A stretch of 64,000 nucleotides of DNA, from the NCBI RefSeq assembly GCF_009729415.1, contig NZ_MPKW01000027.1, positions 1-64,000 on the forward strand, written 5' to 3'. The notes beneath the pieces are model-generated. The model was not told where the DNA came from. It saw nothing but the letters and a program-made list of their open reading frames with translations, and searched no databases. The position numbers were made by a program, and so were the translations under genes. Origin of the DNA: Mycolicibacterium sp. CBMA 234 (GTDB taxonomy: Bacteria > Actinomycetota > Actinomycetes > Mycobacteriales > Mycobacteriaceae). Positions 8,955-16,305 of this stretch are shown piece after piece; position 1 is the first letter of the stretch, and every line of letters begins with the position of its first letter.

Positions 8955-9605
8955 GTGAGCACGCGCCCCATCAACGGCAGAACCGGCACCAAAGGTGTGC
9001 CGCGTGGTGAGCGTGAGCAACTCATCGTCGAGGCTGCCATCGCCGAATTCAGCAGGACTACCTACGCCGGTGCGTCACTGGCCGCCATCGCTGCGCAGGC
9101 CGACGTCTCGAAGACCCTCATCATCAGCTATTTCGGGTCCAAGGAAGCGGTCTACGCCGCGTGCGTCGCACGGATCGGCGCTCAGATCGAGGACGCGGTC
9201 GCCGACGCGCTGACCACGCCAGATCACCTCGCCGGCTCAGGTGCGGCCGCCGGTGAGCCGGTGCTGGCGGCGATCTTCACGACGTTCGAAGGCCATCCTG
9301 GTGATTGGCACGTGTTGTTCGATCGGTCCGTCCCGCACGGGCCGGCCCGCGACGCGGCGCGTGAGCAGCGGACGATTCTGCGCCGACAGGCATTTGCCGG
9401 AGTGTCCCGATCGCTCGGCATGGTCGGCCTGACGGATCCAGACGACCTGGTCGCCGCGACCGGGGTGTGGGAGCACATGGTGTCGGCGCTGATGCTGTGG
9501 TGGCGGCAGCACCCCGAAGAGCCCGCGGCAGCGATGGTTGCTCGAGCGCACCGAGTGCTCGCGGCCATGGCCGGACGCACGCCCGATGAAAAGCCGGGCG
9601 GCTAG
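8955..9605 (+). CDS. TetR/AcrR family transcriptional regulator
   Basis: A 216-residue protein beginning with GTG. The N-terminal helix-turn-helix reads ATYAGASLAAIAAQADVSKT-like with LIISYFGSKEAVYAACV, a standard TetR layout. The remaining two thirds are helical and lack other domains. Its stop overlaps the 3' end of the opposite-strand NTF2-like gene by 4 bases. It likely controls the neighbouring oxidoreductase genes; the ligand is unknown. Confidence 0.85.
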   Translation: MSTRPINGRTGTKGVPRGEREQLIVEAAIAEFSRTTYAGASLAAIAAQADVSKTLIISYFGSKEAVYAACVARIGAQIEDAVADALTTPDHLAGSGAAAGEPVLAAIFTTFEGHPGDWHVLFDRSVPHGPARDAAREQRTILRRQAFAGVSRSLGMVGLTDPDDLVAATGVWEHMVSALMLWWRQHPEEPAAAMVARAHRVLAAMAGRTPDEKPGG

Positions 9606-10099
9606 GGCAGGATCCGTCCTGCGACCCCGTCGGACAACAGAGCGCGAGGATCTTCGGTGCCGTCCAGGAGCCGGGTGATGCGTTTGACGATCTGCCAGCC
9701 ATGCAGTGAATCGGCTGCCCGGCTGAGGTGGAAGTAGCTGACCCCAGCCCGCACTGCGTCGTAAGTCGTTCCGCGCCTGAGCAATAGCGTCGATTCGCAG
9801 ACCGCGACGGCGTCGTCGCCGTGGATGGTGACGACGCCGGGGCTGAGGAAGTGCGTACACCCGGTGGTGATGAAGTCCTGGTGGCCGGACGAGCGGACCA
9901 TCGCCGCAACATCGTTGCGGCCCTTCATAAGCCAGTTCTCGACGTCGTATACGCCGTCGTCCGCCCAGAGCGCGGCGACGGAGTCCGCGTCGCCGGCGTC
10001 GACGAGCGGGCCGTAGGACGCGATCATCCGTTCAATGGCCCGTTCGTCTTCGATGCGCTGCAGCCGCGCCTCGAGCGCGGCGAGTCGTTGCTCGGTCAT
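9602..10099 (-). CDS. NTF2-like (SnoaL-type) protein
   Basis: A 165-residue protein with the start pattern of SnoaL_4-type NTF2 folds: an N-terminal helix (RIEDERAIERMIASYGPLVD) then DADSVAALWADDGVYDVE, and later strands ending SYFHLSRAADSLHGWQIVKR. Members of this fold bind or isomerise small hydrophobic molecules such as steroids or aromatics. The start overlaps the stop of the LLM gene (ATGA), so the two are translationally coupled. It may supply a cyclase, dehydratase or isomerase step for the product of that oxidoreductase (inference). Confidence 0.8.
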   Translation of the reverse strand: MTEQRLAALEARLQRIEDERAIERMIASYGPLVDAGDADSVAALWADDGVYDVENWLMKGRNDVAAMVRSSGHQDFITTGCTHFLSPGVVTIHGDDAVAVCESTLLLRRGTTYDAVRAGVSYFHLSRAADSLHGWQIVKRITRLLDGTEDPRALLSDGVAGRILP

Positions 10100-10962
10100 A
10101 GGTGCGAGGTGGTCAGAAGGTTGGTCAGGTCCGCTAGCGCGCCGAGCTGTTCGCAGCAGTGCGCCGCGGATCGAGAGGAGATCACGCAGGTTACGGCCGT
10201 CGCGCCGGCATCTTCGAGGGTGCCGAGTGCATCGAGTGTCTGTTGCGGCGCACCCATCGGGTCCAGCGGCGGTGTTGCGAGCACGATGTCGAACAGCGCT
10301 GGCACATCCACGGAGGCGAGCATCGCCGAGATCTCGCCGGCGGACAGGCCGAAGGGCATCCAGCCGTCACCGAGTGCGACGGCACGCCGCAGTGACCGCC
10401 GGGTCCGGCCGCCCACCCAGATCGGTACGCGTAGTTGGACCGCGCAGGGCTCCATCACGAGTCCGTCGTAGCGGTAGTAATCGCCTTGGTGCACTGGGTA
10501 ATTGGTGCTCAGCGCACCGCGGAGTGCGCTCATCGCCTCGTCCGCTCGGGCACCGCGATCGTCCCAGGCGGCGTCCAGCAGGTCGAATTCCTCCCGCAGT
10601 GAGCCGACGCCGACTCCCAAGATCAGCCGGCCGCCGCTGATCCGATCGAGAGTGCCGTAGCGCTTGGCGATCTCGAGAGGATGGTGATAGCCCAGCACCA
10701 GAACCGAGGTCGCCAGCCGAATCTGGGTAGTCCGGCCTGCAATGAAACCCAAGGTGGCCAACGGATCCCAGTACGACGCGCCGCGCTCTCCCGCGGTTTC
10801 GGCGGGGACGACGACATGTTCGGAGCAGGTGAGGTAGTCGAAACCCAGTAGGTCGGCGACGGCGGCGATCTCACCGATTTCGTCGGCGCCTGCGCTGGCC
10901 TCCCAGGCCGACGCGGTGGTGGGAACTTGAACCACCACCGGCGTCTGCAGTCCTATCCGCAT
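10096..10962 (-). CDS. LLM-class F420-dependent oxidoreductase
   Basis: A 288-residue luciferase-like TIM-barrel protein. It opens with MRIGLQTPVVVQV and contains GFDYLTCSEHVVVP, the strand IRLATSVLVLGYHHPLEIAK, the typical DRISGGRLILGVGVG and PIWVGGRTRRSLRRA. These mark the mycobacterial F420-dependent LLM group. It probably reduces or oxidises a carbonyl or alkene using F420. It is the first gene of a two-gene transcript with the NTF2-like gene and is divergent from an SDR. A perfect inverted repeat lies in the shared promoter. Confidence 0.9.
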   Translation of the reverse strand: MRIGLQTPVVVQVPTTASAWEASAGADEIGEIAAVADLLGFDYLTCSEHVVVPAETAGERGASYWDPLATLGFIAGRTTQIRLATSVLVLGYHHPLEIAKRYGTLDRISGGRLILGVGVGSLREEFDLLDAAWDDRGARADEAMSALRGALSTNYPVHQGDYYRYDGLVMEPCAVQLRVPIWVGGRTRRSLRRAVALGDGWMPFGLSAGEISAMLASVDVPALFDIVLATPPLDPMGAPQQTLDALGTLEDAGATAVTCVISSRSAAHCCEQLGALADLTNLLTTSHL

Positions 10963-11016
10963 GCGTACGCCCTTCCTTCTTGGCGTCTGGATCGGATACC
11001 CTCGGACGCAGAAAAA

Positions 11017-11032
11017 CTAAAATGAATTTTAG
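11017..11032. promoter_or_regulatory. Candidate operator between divergent LLM and SDR genes
   Basis: CTAAAAT-GA-ATTTTAG is a perfect 7-bp inverted repeat with a 2-base centre in the 85-bp divergent promoter. It lies 15 bases before the SDR start and 54 before the LLM start. Its length and symmetry fit a TetR-family operator that would control both transcripts. Two TetR genes (8955 and 11875) flank this block. Confidence 0.55.
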
Positions 11033-11047
11033 ATATGGAGTTAGATC

Positions 11048-11872
11048 TTGTCTAGCACGGACACGCTGCAGGTGCAGCAGTACGGGCCCTGGGCCGTCAT
11101 CGCGGGCGGGTCGGAAGGCGTAGGCGCCGAGTTCGCGGCATTACTGGCGCAGGCCGGAATCAACCTGGTGTTGGTCGCCCGGAAAGAGGGGCCGCTCCAG
11201 GAAACGGCGAGCCGGTGCCGTGACTATGGCGTGGACGTGCGCGAACTGACCGTCGACCTGATCACCGACGAAGGCGTCGAGCAGATCATCAGTGCGACAG
11301 CCGATTTGGAGGTCGGGCTGTTCATCTACAACGCGGGGGCCAATACCCACAGCGCCGAATTCCTCGACGGCGACCTGGCCGCGTTCCAGCGCGTCATCGA
11401 TCTGAACGTCACCACCCCGCTGCGGCTGATCCACCACTTCGGCGGGCTGATGCGCGACCGCAAACACGGCGGGTTGATGTTGGTCGGATCGCTCACCGGC
11501 TACATGGGCTCGGCGCGGCACACCGTGTACGGCGGCGTGAAGGCTTTCACCCGGATCTACGCCGAAGGCCTTTGGCTGGAGCTGCGCGAACACAACGTGC
11601 ACGTTCTGGAACTCGTTCTCGGTCTCACCAGGACGCCGGCCATGGAGCGGGTCGGCCTCAACTTCGACATCCCCGGCATGCCGGTATCCGAGCCGGCTGA
11701 CGTCGCACGCGAAGGTCTGGCGAATCTCGCCAACGGCCCGGTGCACATCATCTCGACGCACGCCGACAACCCGTCGGTCCATGCCACCCGCGATCGAAGC
11801 AAGATCCTGCTGGCGTCCCATGAGATGATCCAGAAGTTGTTGCAGGGCACACCCTCTGGACCGTCAGAGTAG
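11048..11872 (+). CDS. Short-chain dehydrogenase/reductase
   Basis: A 274-residue SDR starting with TTG, with GGAG upstream. The cofactor motif is GGSEGVG (20-26), YNAG follows, and the catalytic residues Ser148, Tyr161 and Lys165 are spaced exactly as in classical SDRs. ARKE after the second strand suggests NADPH use. It is the first gene of a probable operon: a TetR gene starts 2 bases after its stop and an NTF2-like gene follows. Substrate unknown; steroid-like or cyclic ketones are possible given the neighbours (inference). Confidence 0.9.
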   Translation: MSSTDTLQVQQYGPWAVIAGGSEGVGAEFAALLAQAGINLVLVARKEGPLQETASRCRDYGVDVRELTVDLITDEGVEQIISATADLEVGLFIYNAGANTHSAEFLDGDLAAFQRVIDLNVTTPLRLIHHFGGLMRDRKHGGLMLVGSLTGYMGSARHTVYGGVKAFTRIYAEGLWLELREHNVHVLELVLGLTRTPAMERVGLNFDIPGMPVSEPADVAREGLANLANGPVHIISTHADNPSVHATRDRSKILLASHEMIQKLLQGTPSGPSE

Positions 11873-11874
11873 CC

Positions 11875-12471
11875 ATGCCGCGCGCTCCTCTTGACCGGGA
11901 ACCGGCCATCCCGAGAACAGCCGCGCAGATCGATCGCTGCGATCGCATCCTCGCCACCGCCGCACGTCTCGGGGCTCGGCATGGACTCGAAGAAGTTCGG
12001 ATGCAGGACGTGGCAGATCAGTCCGCAGTCTCGATAACCACGGTCTACCGCTATTACCCGACGAAGCATCATCTGTTCGCGGCCTTGCTATTTCACTACA
12101 CCCAGACCGCCGTGCCGCCGCGCCCGACGACGGGTCGTCCCATCGACGATGTCACTGAGCTCATGGTCGGCATTGTTCGCGGAATGTTGGCGCGTCCACA
12201 GCTGGCCCGCGCGATGATCACGTCGGTCAATGCTCGGCGCGCTGAGTCGAATGTCAGCGGCGACTACAACCTGAGACGGAACGTCCTCAGTGTCGCCGGA
12301 ATCGCCGCACCTACCGCTGAAGAAACCCAGATCGCGCTGCTTCTTGAGCAGTGCGCATACGGCATCTTGTCATGGGCCATCACTGGTGAAACCACACCCG
12401 AACAGGCCGAGCGCGATATGCGCAGGGCCTGCGAACTGCTCCTCGCGCCGTGGCGCAGACGCGGTCGGTGA
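11875..12471 (+). CDS. TetR/AcrR family transcriptional regulator
   Basis: A 198-residue protein. The DNA-binding part is RILATAARLGARHGLEEVRM, then DVADQSAVSITTVYRYYPTK and HHLFAALL. It resembles the KstR-like group of mycobacterial TetR regulators in its YRYYPTKxHLF stretch, but I would not equate them. It starts 2 bases after the SDR stop and so is co-transcribed. It probably regulates that transcript through the palindrome at 11017-11032. Confidence 0.85.
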   Translation: MPRAPLDREPAIPRTAAQIDRCDRILATAARLGARHGLEEVRMQDVADQSAVSITTVYRYYPTKHHLFAALLFHYTQTAVPPRPTTGRPIDDVTELMVGIVRGMLARPQLARAMITSVNARRAESNVSGDYNLRRNVLSVAGIAAPTAEETQIALLLEQCAYGILSWAITGETTPEQAERDMRRACELLLAPWRRRGR

Positions 12472-12514
12472 CGGTGAAATCCGTTGTCTCGCACTACTCG
12501 AACAGGAGCGCGCC

Positions 12515-13033
12515 ATGGGCCCCGACATATCCCTGAGCTTCGCTGAGCAAGCGCATGCCATCGAAGCCATCAAACGCACCTTCGCCCGTCGGCTCAGGTG
12601 CATGGACACCAAGCGCTGGGAGGTCTACCCGACGCTGCATACCGACGACGTCGTCTCCGAAACGTGGGATGGGTTGCCGGACAACGACAATTGGACGCCC
12701 CAAGATGCGGCCGGTAACCGGGTCGTCGGCAAGGAGCCGCTGACGCGCGCAATCCGCTCACTGCTCGACGGCGGCACGTCCGTCACGACGGTGCACCACG
12801 GCCACAACCCCGAGATCGAGCTGACCAGCGATACCACCGCCACCGGCATCTGGGCCATGGAGGACCAGTTGTGGTGGACCAACGGGGACACCGAGGAACA
12901 CCTGCACGGCTACGGCCACTATCACGAGCAATACCGCCTCGGAGACGGCCAGTGGTTGATCAGCTACCGCAAGCTGACGCGACTGCGGGTGGACACCACG
13001 CCGCACTTCTTCGATTTCCTCGCCGGACGATAG
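12515..13033 (+). CDS. NTF2-like (SnoaL-type) protein
   Basis: A 172-residue protein with a clear AGGAG ribosome site 6 bases before its ATG. The layout (helix EQAHAIEAIKRTFARRLRCMDTKR, an acidic segment THTDDVVSE-like, then strands ending GHYHEQYRLGDGQWLISYRK) fits the SnoaL_4 NTF2 fold. Proteins of this kind bind or convert small cyclic molecules. It is the third gene after the SDR and TetR genes on this strand, and a second NTF2-like gene lies across the divergent promoter, so both arms of the block carry one. Confidence 0.8.
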   Translation: MGPDISLSFAEQAHAIEAIKRTFARRLRCMDTKRWEVYPTLHTDDVVSETWDGLPDNDNWTPQDAAGNRVVGKEPLTRAIRSLLDGGTSVTTVHHGHNPEIELTSDTTATGIWAMEDQLWWTNGDTEEHLHGYGHYHEQYRLGDGQWLISYRKLTRLRVDTTPHFFDFLAGR

Positions 13034-13043
13034 CGCGCCAGGA

Positions 13044-14402
13044 TCACAGCGTCAGGCACGGCTTGGCGCCGTCGTACACCCCCCGCCGGTAGGCATCGAT
13101 CCGGTCGGCACCCTGTCCCTGGCGCGCGACGTCACCGTCGCCGCGGAAGATCAACAGCGCGGCGACCGCCTTGTCCAGGTCGCCTGGAGAAAGGCTGTAT
13201 CTGCTCTCCGGCCGGTTGTGCAACAGGATGCTGGCGGCCCAAGAGCCGGCCAGGCAGTCGGCTCGTAGCGACACCTGCTTGCTGCCGCTGTCCTGACCGA
13301 GACGCGTCAAGGCGGCCAGGCCGTATTGTGTCGCGATGAGCGTCGACACCGCGAAATCACCGCCCTGGTCATAGATTTCGGGCATGGCCTCGACATTGTC
13401 AAAGCCGACGTAGTCTTCCGGTACGCAGTAGAACAGGACGTAGCCCTTCGTCGGTGTATCGCCACAGTTCGGTGGATTGTTTGGGTCCAGCTTGCGTACC
13501 GGCTGCAGCGGGGTCCACGGCTTGCCGATCAACTCGGGAAACAGCGTCGAGTAGTAATCCTCGAGATCCTCTGGGACACCGTCGACTATCGAGTCGTACG
13601 GGGCGTTGCCACCGGCTGCTGCGTCGGCCTCGTTGTTGAACGGCAACTCGACCACGACGGGGTTGCCGTTGCGGTAGTCCGCGCAGGCTTGTGGGCCCTT
13701 GTCGTACCCAGTGCGGAAGGAATTCACCCGGTCGAACCCACTGCCGTGTGCGCTCGGATCGTGCTTGGCAGAGCCGGGCTCGTCGCGCAGGAACAGGAAG
13801 CCGGCGAGGGCGCGGTCGATGTCGGTGGGGCTCGGTTTGAACGTGTCGGCACTGTGTGCGGCCCAGGCCCCCGAGAAGCAGTCGGCCTGTATCTCTTTGG
13901 TGACGGTCTCACCCTGGAAGTTCGCGCGGGCCTGGATCGCGTGGCCCCATTCATGCGCTAAGACGACCGGAATGACGAAGTCGCCGAAGCGCTTTCGCAG
14001 ACTCGGGAGCAGCCCCTCCACATCCCATGCCACATCATCGCTCTTGGCGCAGTAGAACGCGTTGCCGGCGATGTCCTGAGCTGCTTGAGCACACGGCGGC
14101 AGTGGTCCCGACGAGGGGTGCACCGCGTAGAAGCCGCCCGTCACCGGCTTGTAGTCCTTCTGGTAGAGCTTGGGAAACTCGGTCTGCCAGTAACTTTGGA
14201 TATCGCCGATGGCTTTGATCACGATGGCGTTCACCGGATCCGAGGCATCGCCGTGGATCTCCACCGGTGGCGACGCCGGCGCTGATGACGACGACGGCTG
14301 TTCCGCTTGCGGTTTCGGATGGGAGCCGCCGCATCCGGCGACGGCCAACACCCAACTGCTTGCGAGTGCGGTTATGCGCCACAGCGCACCGTTGATTCGC
14401 AT
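13044..14402 (-). CDS. Lipoprotein with duplicated neutral-zinc-metallopeptidase-like domain
   Basis: A 452-residue protein with a lipoprotein signal (lipobox LAVAGC). It contains two tandem copies of one domain. The N-terminal copy has HEWGH (the HExxH zinc motif) followed by QADCFSGAWAA, as in the YpfJ-type neutral zinc metallopeptidase group. The C-terminal copy keeps the later ADCLAGSWAA segment but has TQYGL where HExxH should be, so it is probably inactive. Both halves end with a DRxxxxRxGYD/GVYD-like helix and a cysteine. It should sit on the outer face of the membrane. A paralogue of the same design lies at 46529-47998. It is the downstream neighbour of a DUF4333 lipoprotein gene on the same strand, with a 15-base gap. 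Confidence 0.82.
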   Translation of the reverse strand: MRINGALWRITALASSWVLAVAGCGGSHPKPQAEQPSSSSAPASPPVEIHGDASDPVNAIVIKAIGDIQSYWQTEFPKLYQKDYKPVTGGFYAVHPSSGPLPPCAQAAQDIAGNAFYCAKSDDVAWDVEGLLPSLRKRFGDFVIPVVLAHEWGHAIQARANFQGETVTKEIQADCFSGAWAAHSADTFKPSPTDIDRALAGFLFLRDEPGSAKHDPSAHGSGFDRVNSFRTGYDKGPQACADYRNGNPVVVELPFNNEADAAAGGNAPYDSIVDGVPEDLEDYYSTLFPELIGKPWTPLQPVRKLDPNNPPNCGDTPTKGYVLFYCVPEDYVGFDNVEAMPEIYDQGGDFAVSTLIATQYGLAALTRLGQDSGSKQVSLRADCLAGSWAASILLHNRPESRYSLSPGDLDKAVAALLIFRGDGDVARQGQGADRIDAYRRGVYDGAKPCLTL

Positions 14403-14417
14403 CGCTGACCTTTCGGG

Positions 14418-14921
14418 CTAGTCGTCAGCCTTCCAGTTGATCTGCCCCTTGTCGTCGACAGACACTGTGATGGCGTGCTTTTCGCCGCTGACGGTGGCGT
14501 CACACTTCAACGTGGCGCCGGCTTTGCCCTTGAGGTCGTCCGGGCATGTGACCGAGTCGGGTTTGGCTCCCAACTGCTGCGTCAGCCCGTCGCTGACGTC
14601 GGTGGCGATCTCGTCCTTGGGGAAGATTTTCACCATGTCGAAGTTGACCTTGTCTCCGTCGATGCTGCTGACCGTCACGTTGACCGTCCGAGTCTTGTCG
14701 CCGTCTTTGAAAGTGCAATTGATCTGCGCGCCAACCTCGCCCTTGAGGTCGTCCGGGCAGCTCACCGATTCGGCTTTCTTGCCATTGGAATCGGTGATCT
14801 TGTCACTGATCTGGCTTTGGACATCGCTCTTGGTCACTGACTTCCCGCAACCGGCTGCGCCCGTCACTGCCAGCGCGATCGCGCATGCGAGAAGCAACTT
14901 CTTGCCCGTCGAATTAGTCAT
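14418..14921 (-). CDS. Lipoprotein with two DUF4333 domains
   Basis: A 167-residue exported lipoprotein (lipobox TGAAGC). Two copies of the DUF4333 pattern follow each other: SVSCPDDLKGEVGAQINC and SVTCPDDLKGKAGATLKC, each preceded by an alpha-helical DVxxQI/DVSDGL segment. DUF4333 proteins are common in mycobacteria and of unknown function. I start at the ATG at 14921, which has AAAGGGG at correct spacing. An upstream in-frame ATG would place arginine-rich residues before the signal. Probably co-transcribed with the metallopeptidase-like lipoprotein. Confidence 0.85.
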   Translation of the reverse strand: MTNSTGKKLLLACAIALAVTGAAGCGKSVTKSDVQSQISDKITDSNGKKAESVSCPDDLKGEVGAQINCTFKDGDKTRTVNVTVSSIDGDKVNFDMVKIFPKDEIATDVSDGLTQQLGAKPDSVTCPDDLKGKAGATLKCDATVSGEKHAITVSVDDKGQINWKADD

Positions 14922-15021
14922 GTCGCCAACCCCTTTCGCGGACCGACCGCGTTCGGGCGCCAGCAGCCGGCGCCTCACCTATCAAGCAGGACGGCAAAAG
15001 TTAGCTCGGTGCAATTGGAAT

Positions 15022-15105
15022 CCGATTGGAACGCCATCAACAAACGCTTACGACGGCCCGCGTTCCAACGGGTCGCCCACGCGGATTCAACTGAATTCCA
15101 ATCGG
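15022..15105. repeat. Spaced inverted repeat in the divergent lipoprotein promoter
   Basis: CCGATTGGAA (15022-15031) and its exact reverse complement TTCCAATCGG (15096-15105) lie 64 bases apart in the 245-bp region between the divergent DUF4333 and LpqN-type genes. A related GTTCCAACGG sits between them and another AATTGGAA just before. This looks like several half-sites for one regulator. Confidence 0.45.
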
Positions 15106-15166
15106 TGGCTCTTACGGTGACGCCCCGGGACGACCTTCGTCCGCTACCTACCCGTGAGGAGACACG

Positions 15167-15901
15167 ATGGGGATATCGCATCGACCCGTCATCGCCGTCG
15201 TCACTGCGGCCTGCCTGAGCGCCACCCTGGGCGCCTGCGGTGGCAGCGACAACAAGAGCTCGACTAGTTCCAGCTCATCCAGTTCGAGCAGCAGCAGCTC
15301 GTCGTCATCGAGTAAGGCAGCCGCCCCAGCGGGCAAGCTCAAGCCCCGCAAGGTCGAGGAAGCCGGGCCGGGCACGGCCAATCCCACAATCGCTGACTAC
15401 ATCCAGCAGCAGCACATCACCGAGACTGAAATCCACCGCACCGATCCGAACGTCCCCAAGGTCGAGATTCAATTCCCGGATGGCTGGCAGAACGCGGGTG
15501 ACGACACTCCGGACTATGCCTACGGGGCCATCGTGTCCAGTGCGGGACCTGCTCAAGGCTCGGATTACACCCCGAACATCATTGCGCTGGTAGCAAGGCT
15601 GGAAGGTCCCGTGGACCCGGACAAGATGCTTCAGCTCGCCGGCGGCGAGGCCAAGAACCTTCCGGGATTCGTTTCGGCCGGTGACGAGACCGGTACGTCG
15701 GCGGGATTCCCTGCATACCGGATTGCCGGTACCTACGACATGCAGGGCGGTAAGGCCGCGTTCGGGCAGGAAACTGTGGTGTTCAAGGGCAACGACGGCC
15801 TGTACGTGCTGCAGATGAACGCGACCAGTGACGCGGCCCAGAGTGAGGCCCTGTTCGATGCGTTGGGGTCGATCGACAAAACCCTCACGATCACTCCTTG
15901 A
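15167..15901 (+). CDS. LpqN/LpqT-family lipoprotein with polyserine linker
   Basis: A 244-residue lipoprotein. The signal ends at lipobox LGAC, followed by a low-complexity serine run (about residues 30-48) that acts as a flexible tether. The folded part begins near PTIADYIQQ and carries the LpqN features VEIQFPDGWQNAG, an AGFPAYRIAGTY strand and DALGSIDKTLTI near the end. LpqN-type proteins are anchored outside the membrane in mycobacteria and have been linked to mycolate transfer; the exact role here is not visible. GAGGAG precedes the ATG. The next gene starts 1 base after its stop. Confidence 0.82.
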   Translation: MGISHRPVIAVVTAACLSATLGACGGSDNKSSTSSSSSSSSSSSSSSSSKAAAPAGKLKPRKVEEAGPGTANPTIADYIQQQHITETEIHRTDPNVPKVEIQFPDGWQNAGDDTPDYAYGAIVSSAGPAQGSDYTPNIIALVARLEGPVDPDKMLQLAGGEAKNLPGFVSAGDETGTSAGFPAYRIAGTYDMQGGKAAFGQETVVFKGNDGLYVLQMNATSDAAQSEALFDALGSIDKTLTITP

Positions 15902-15902
15902 G

Positions 15903-16304
15903 ATGGCGACAGCGCCACCCCGGACCAAGGCCTATCTGCTCAAGAGCAAGACCAATACCTGGTGGGTGAACGTCGAATTGGAGCTGACGGACACCCGGGT
16001 ACGGTGCCTGGCGTCCGAATATGCGAAATGGGTCGACGAAGAGTCGGGCCTGACCGACTACAGGGCGAAGCTGTCCGCGGGCGAGGAGGTGGTGATCTTC
16101 GACTTTCCGCGGGACGCGGTGAATCTCAAGTGGCTTCGGCAGTTCTATCGCGGCGGCTGTGAGGTCAGTAGTGGCGATTCGCGCAAATGGCTTGTCTCCC
16201 TGGTGAATCCGTCCGGCTTCGGCAGCGTGCTGGACTTGATGACAGACCGTGCCATCTGGCGTCAGTGGCGAGAAGCGTTGCCGGACAGCATAGTTAAGGC
16301 GTGA
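15903..16304 (+). CDS. Small protein of unknown function
   Basis: A 133-residue cytoplasmic-looking protein with no signal or membrane helix. It contains aromatic-rich stretches (TNTWWVNVELELTD, KWLRQFYRGG, RAIWRQWREALP). I do not recognise a family. It starts 1 base after the LpqN-type lipoprotein stop, so it is co-transcribed. It ends 1 base from the 3' end of the opposite-strand BTAD regulator. Confidence 0.65.
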   Translation: MATAPPRTKAYLLKSKTNTWWVNVELELTDTRVRCLASEYAKWVDEESGLTDYRAKLSAGEEVVIFDFPRDAVNLKWLRQFYRGGCEVSSGDSRKWLVSLVNPSGFGSVLDLMTDRAIWRQWREALPDSIVKA

Positions 16305-16305
16305 T

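Noticed and set aside
15167..15901. Polyserine run as a frameshift or sequencing artefact
   Set aside because: The frame continues into a well-formed LpqN-type domain and the serine codons vary, so it is a real flexible linker.
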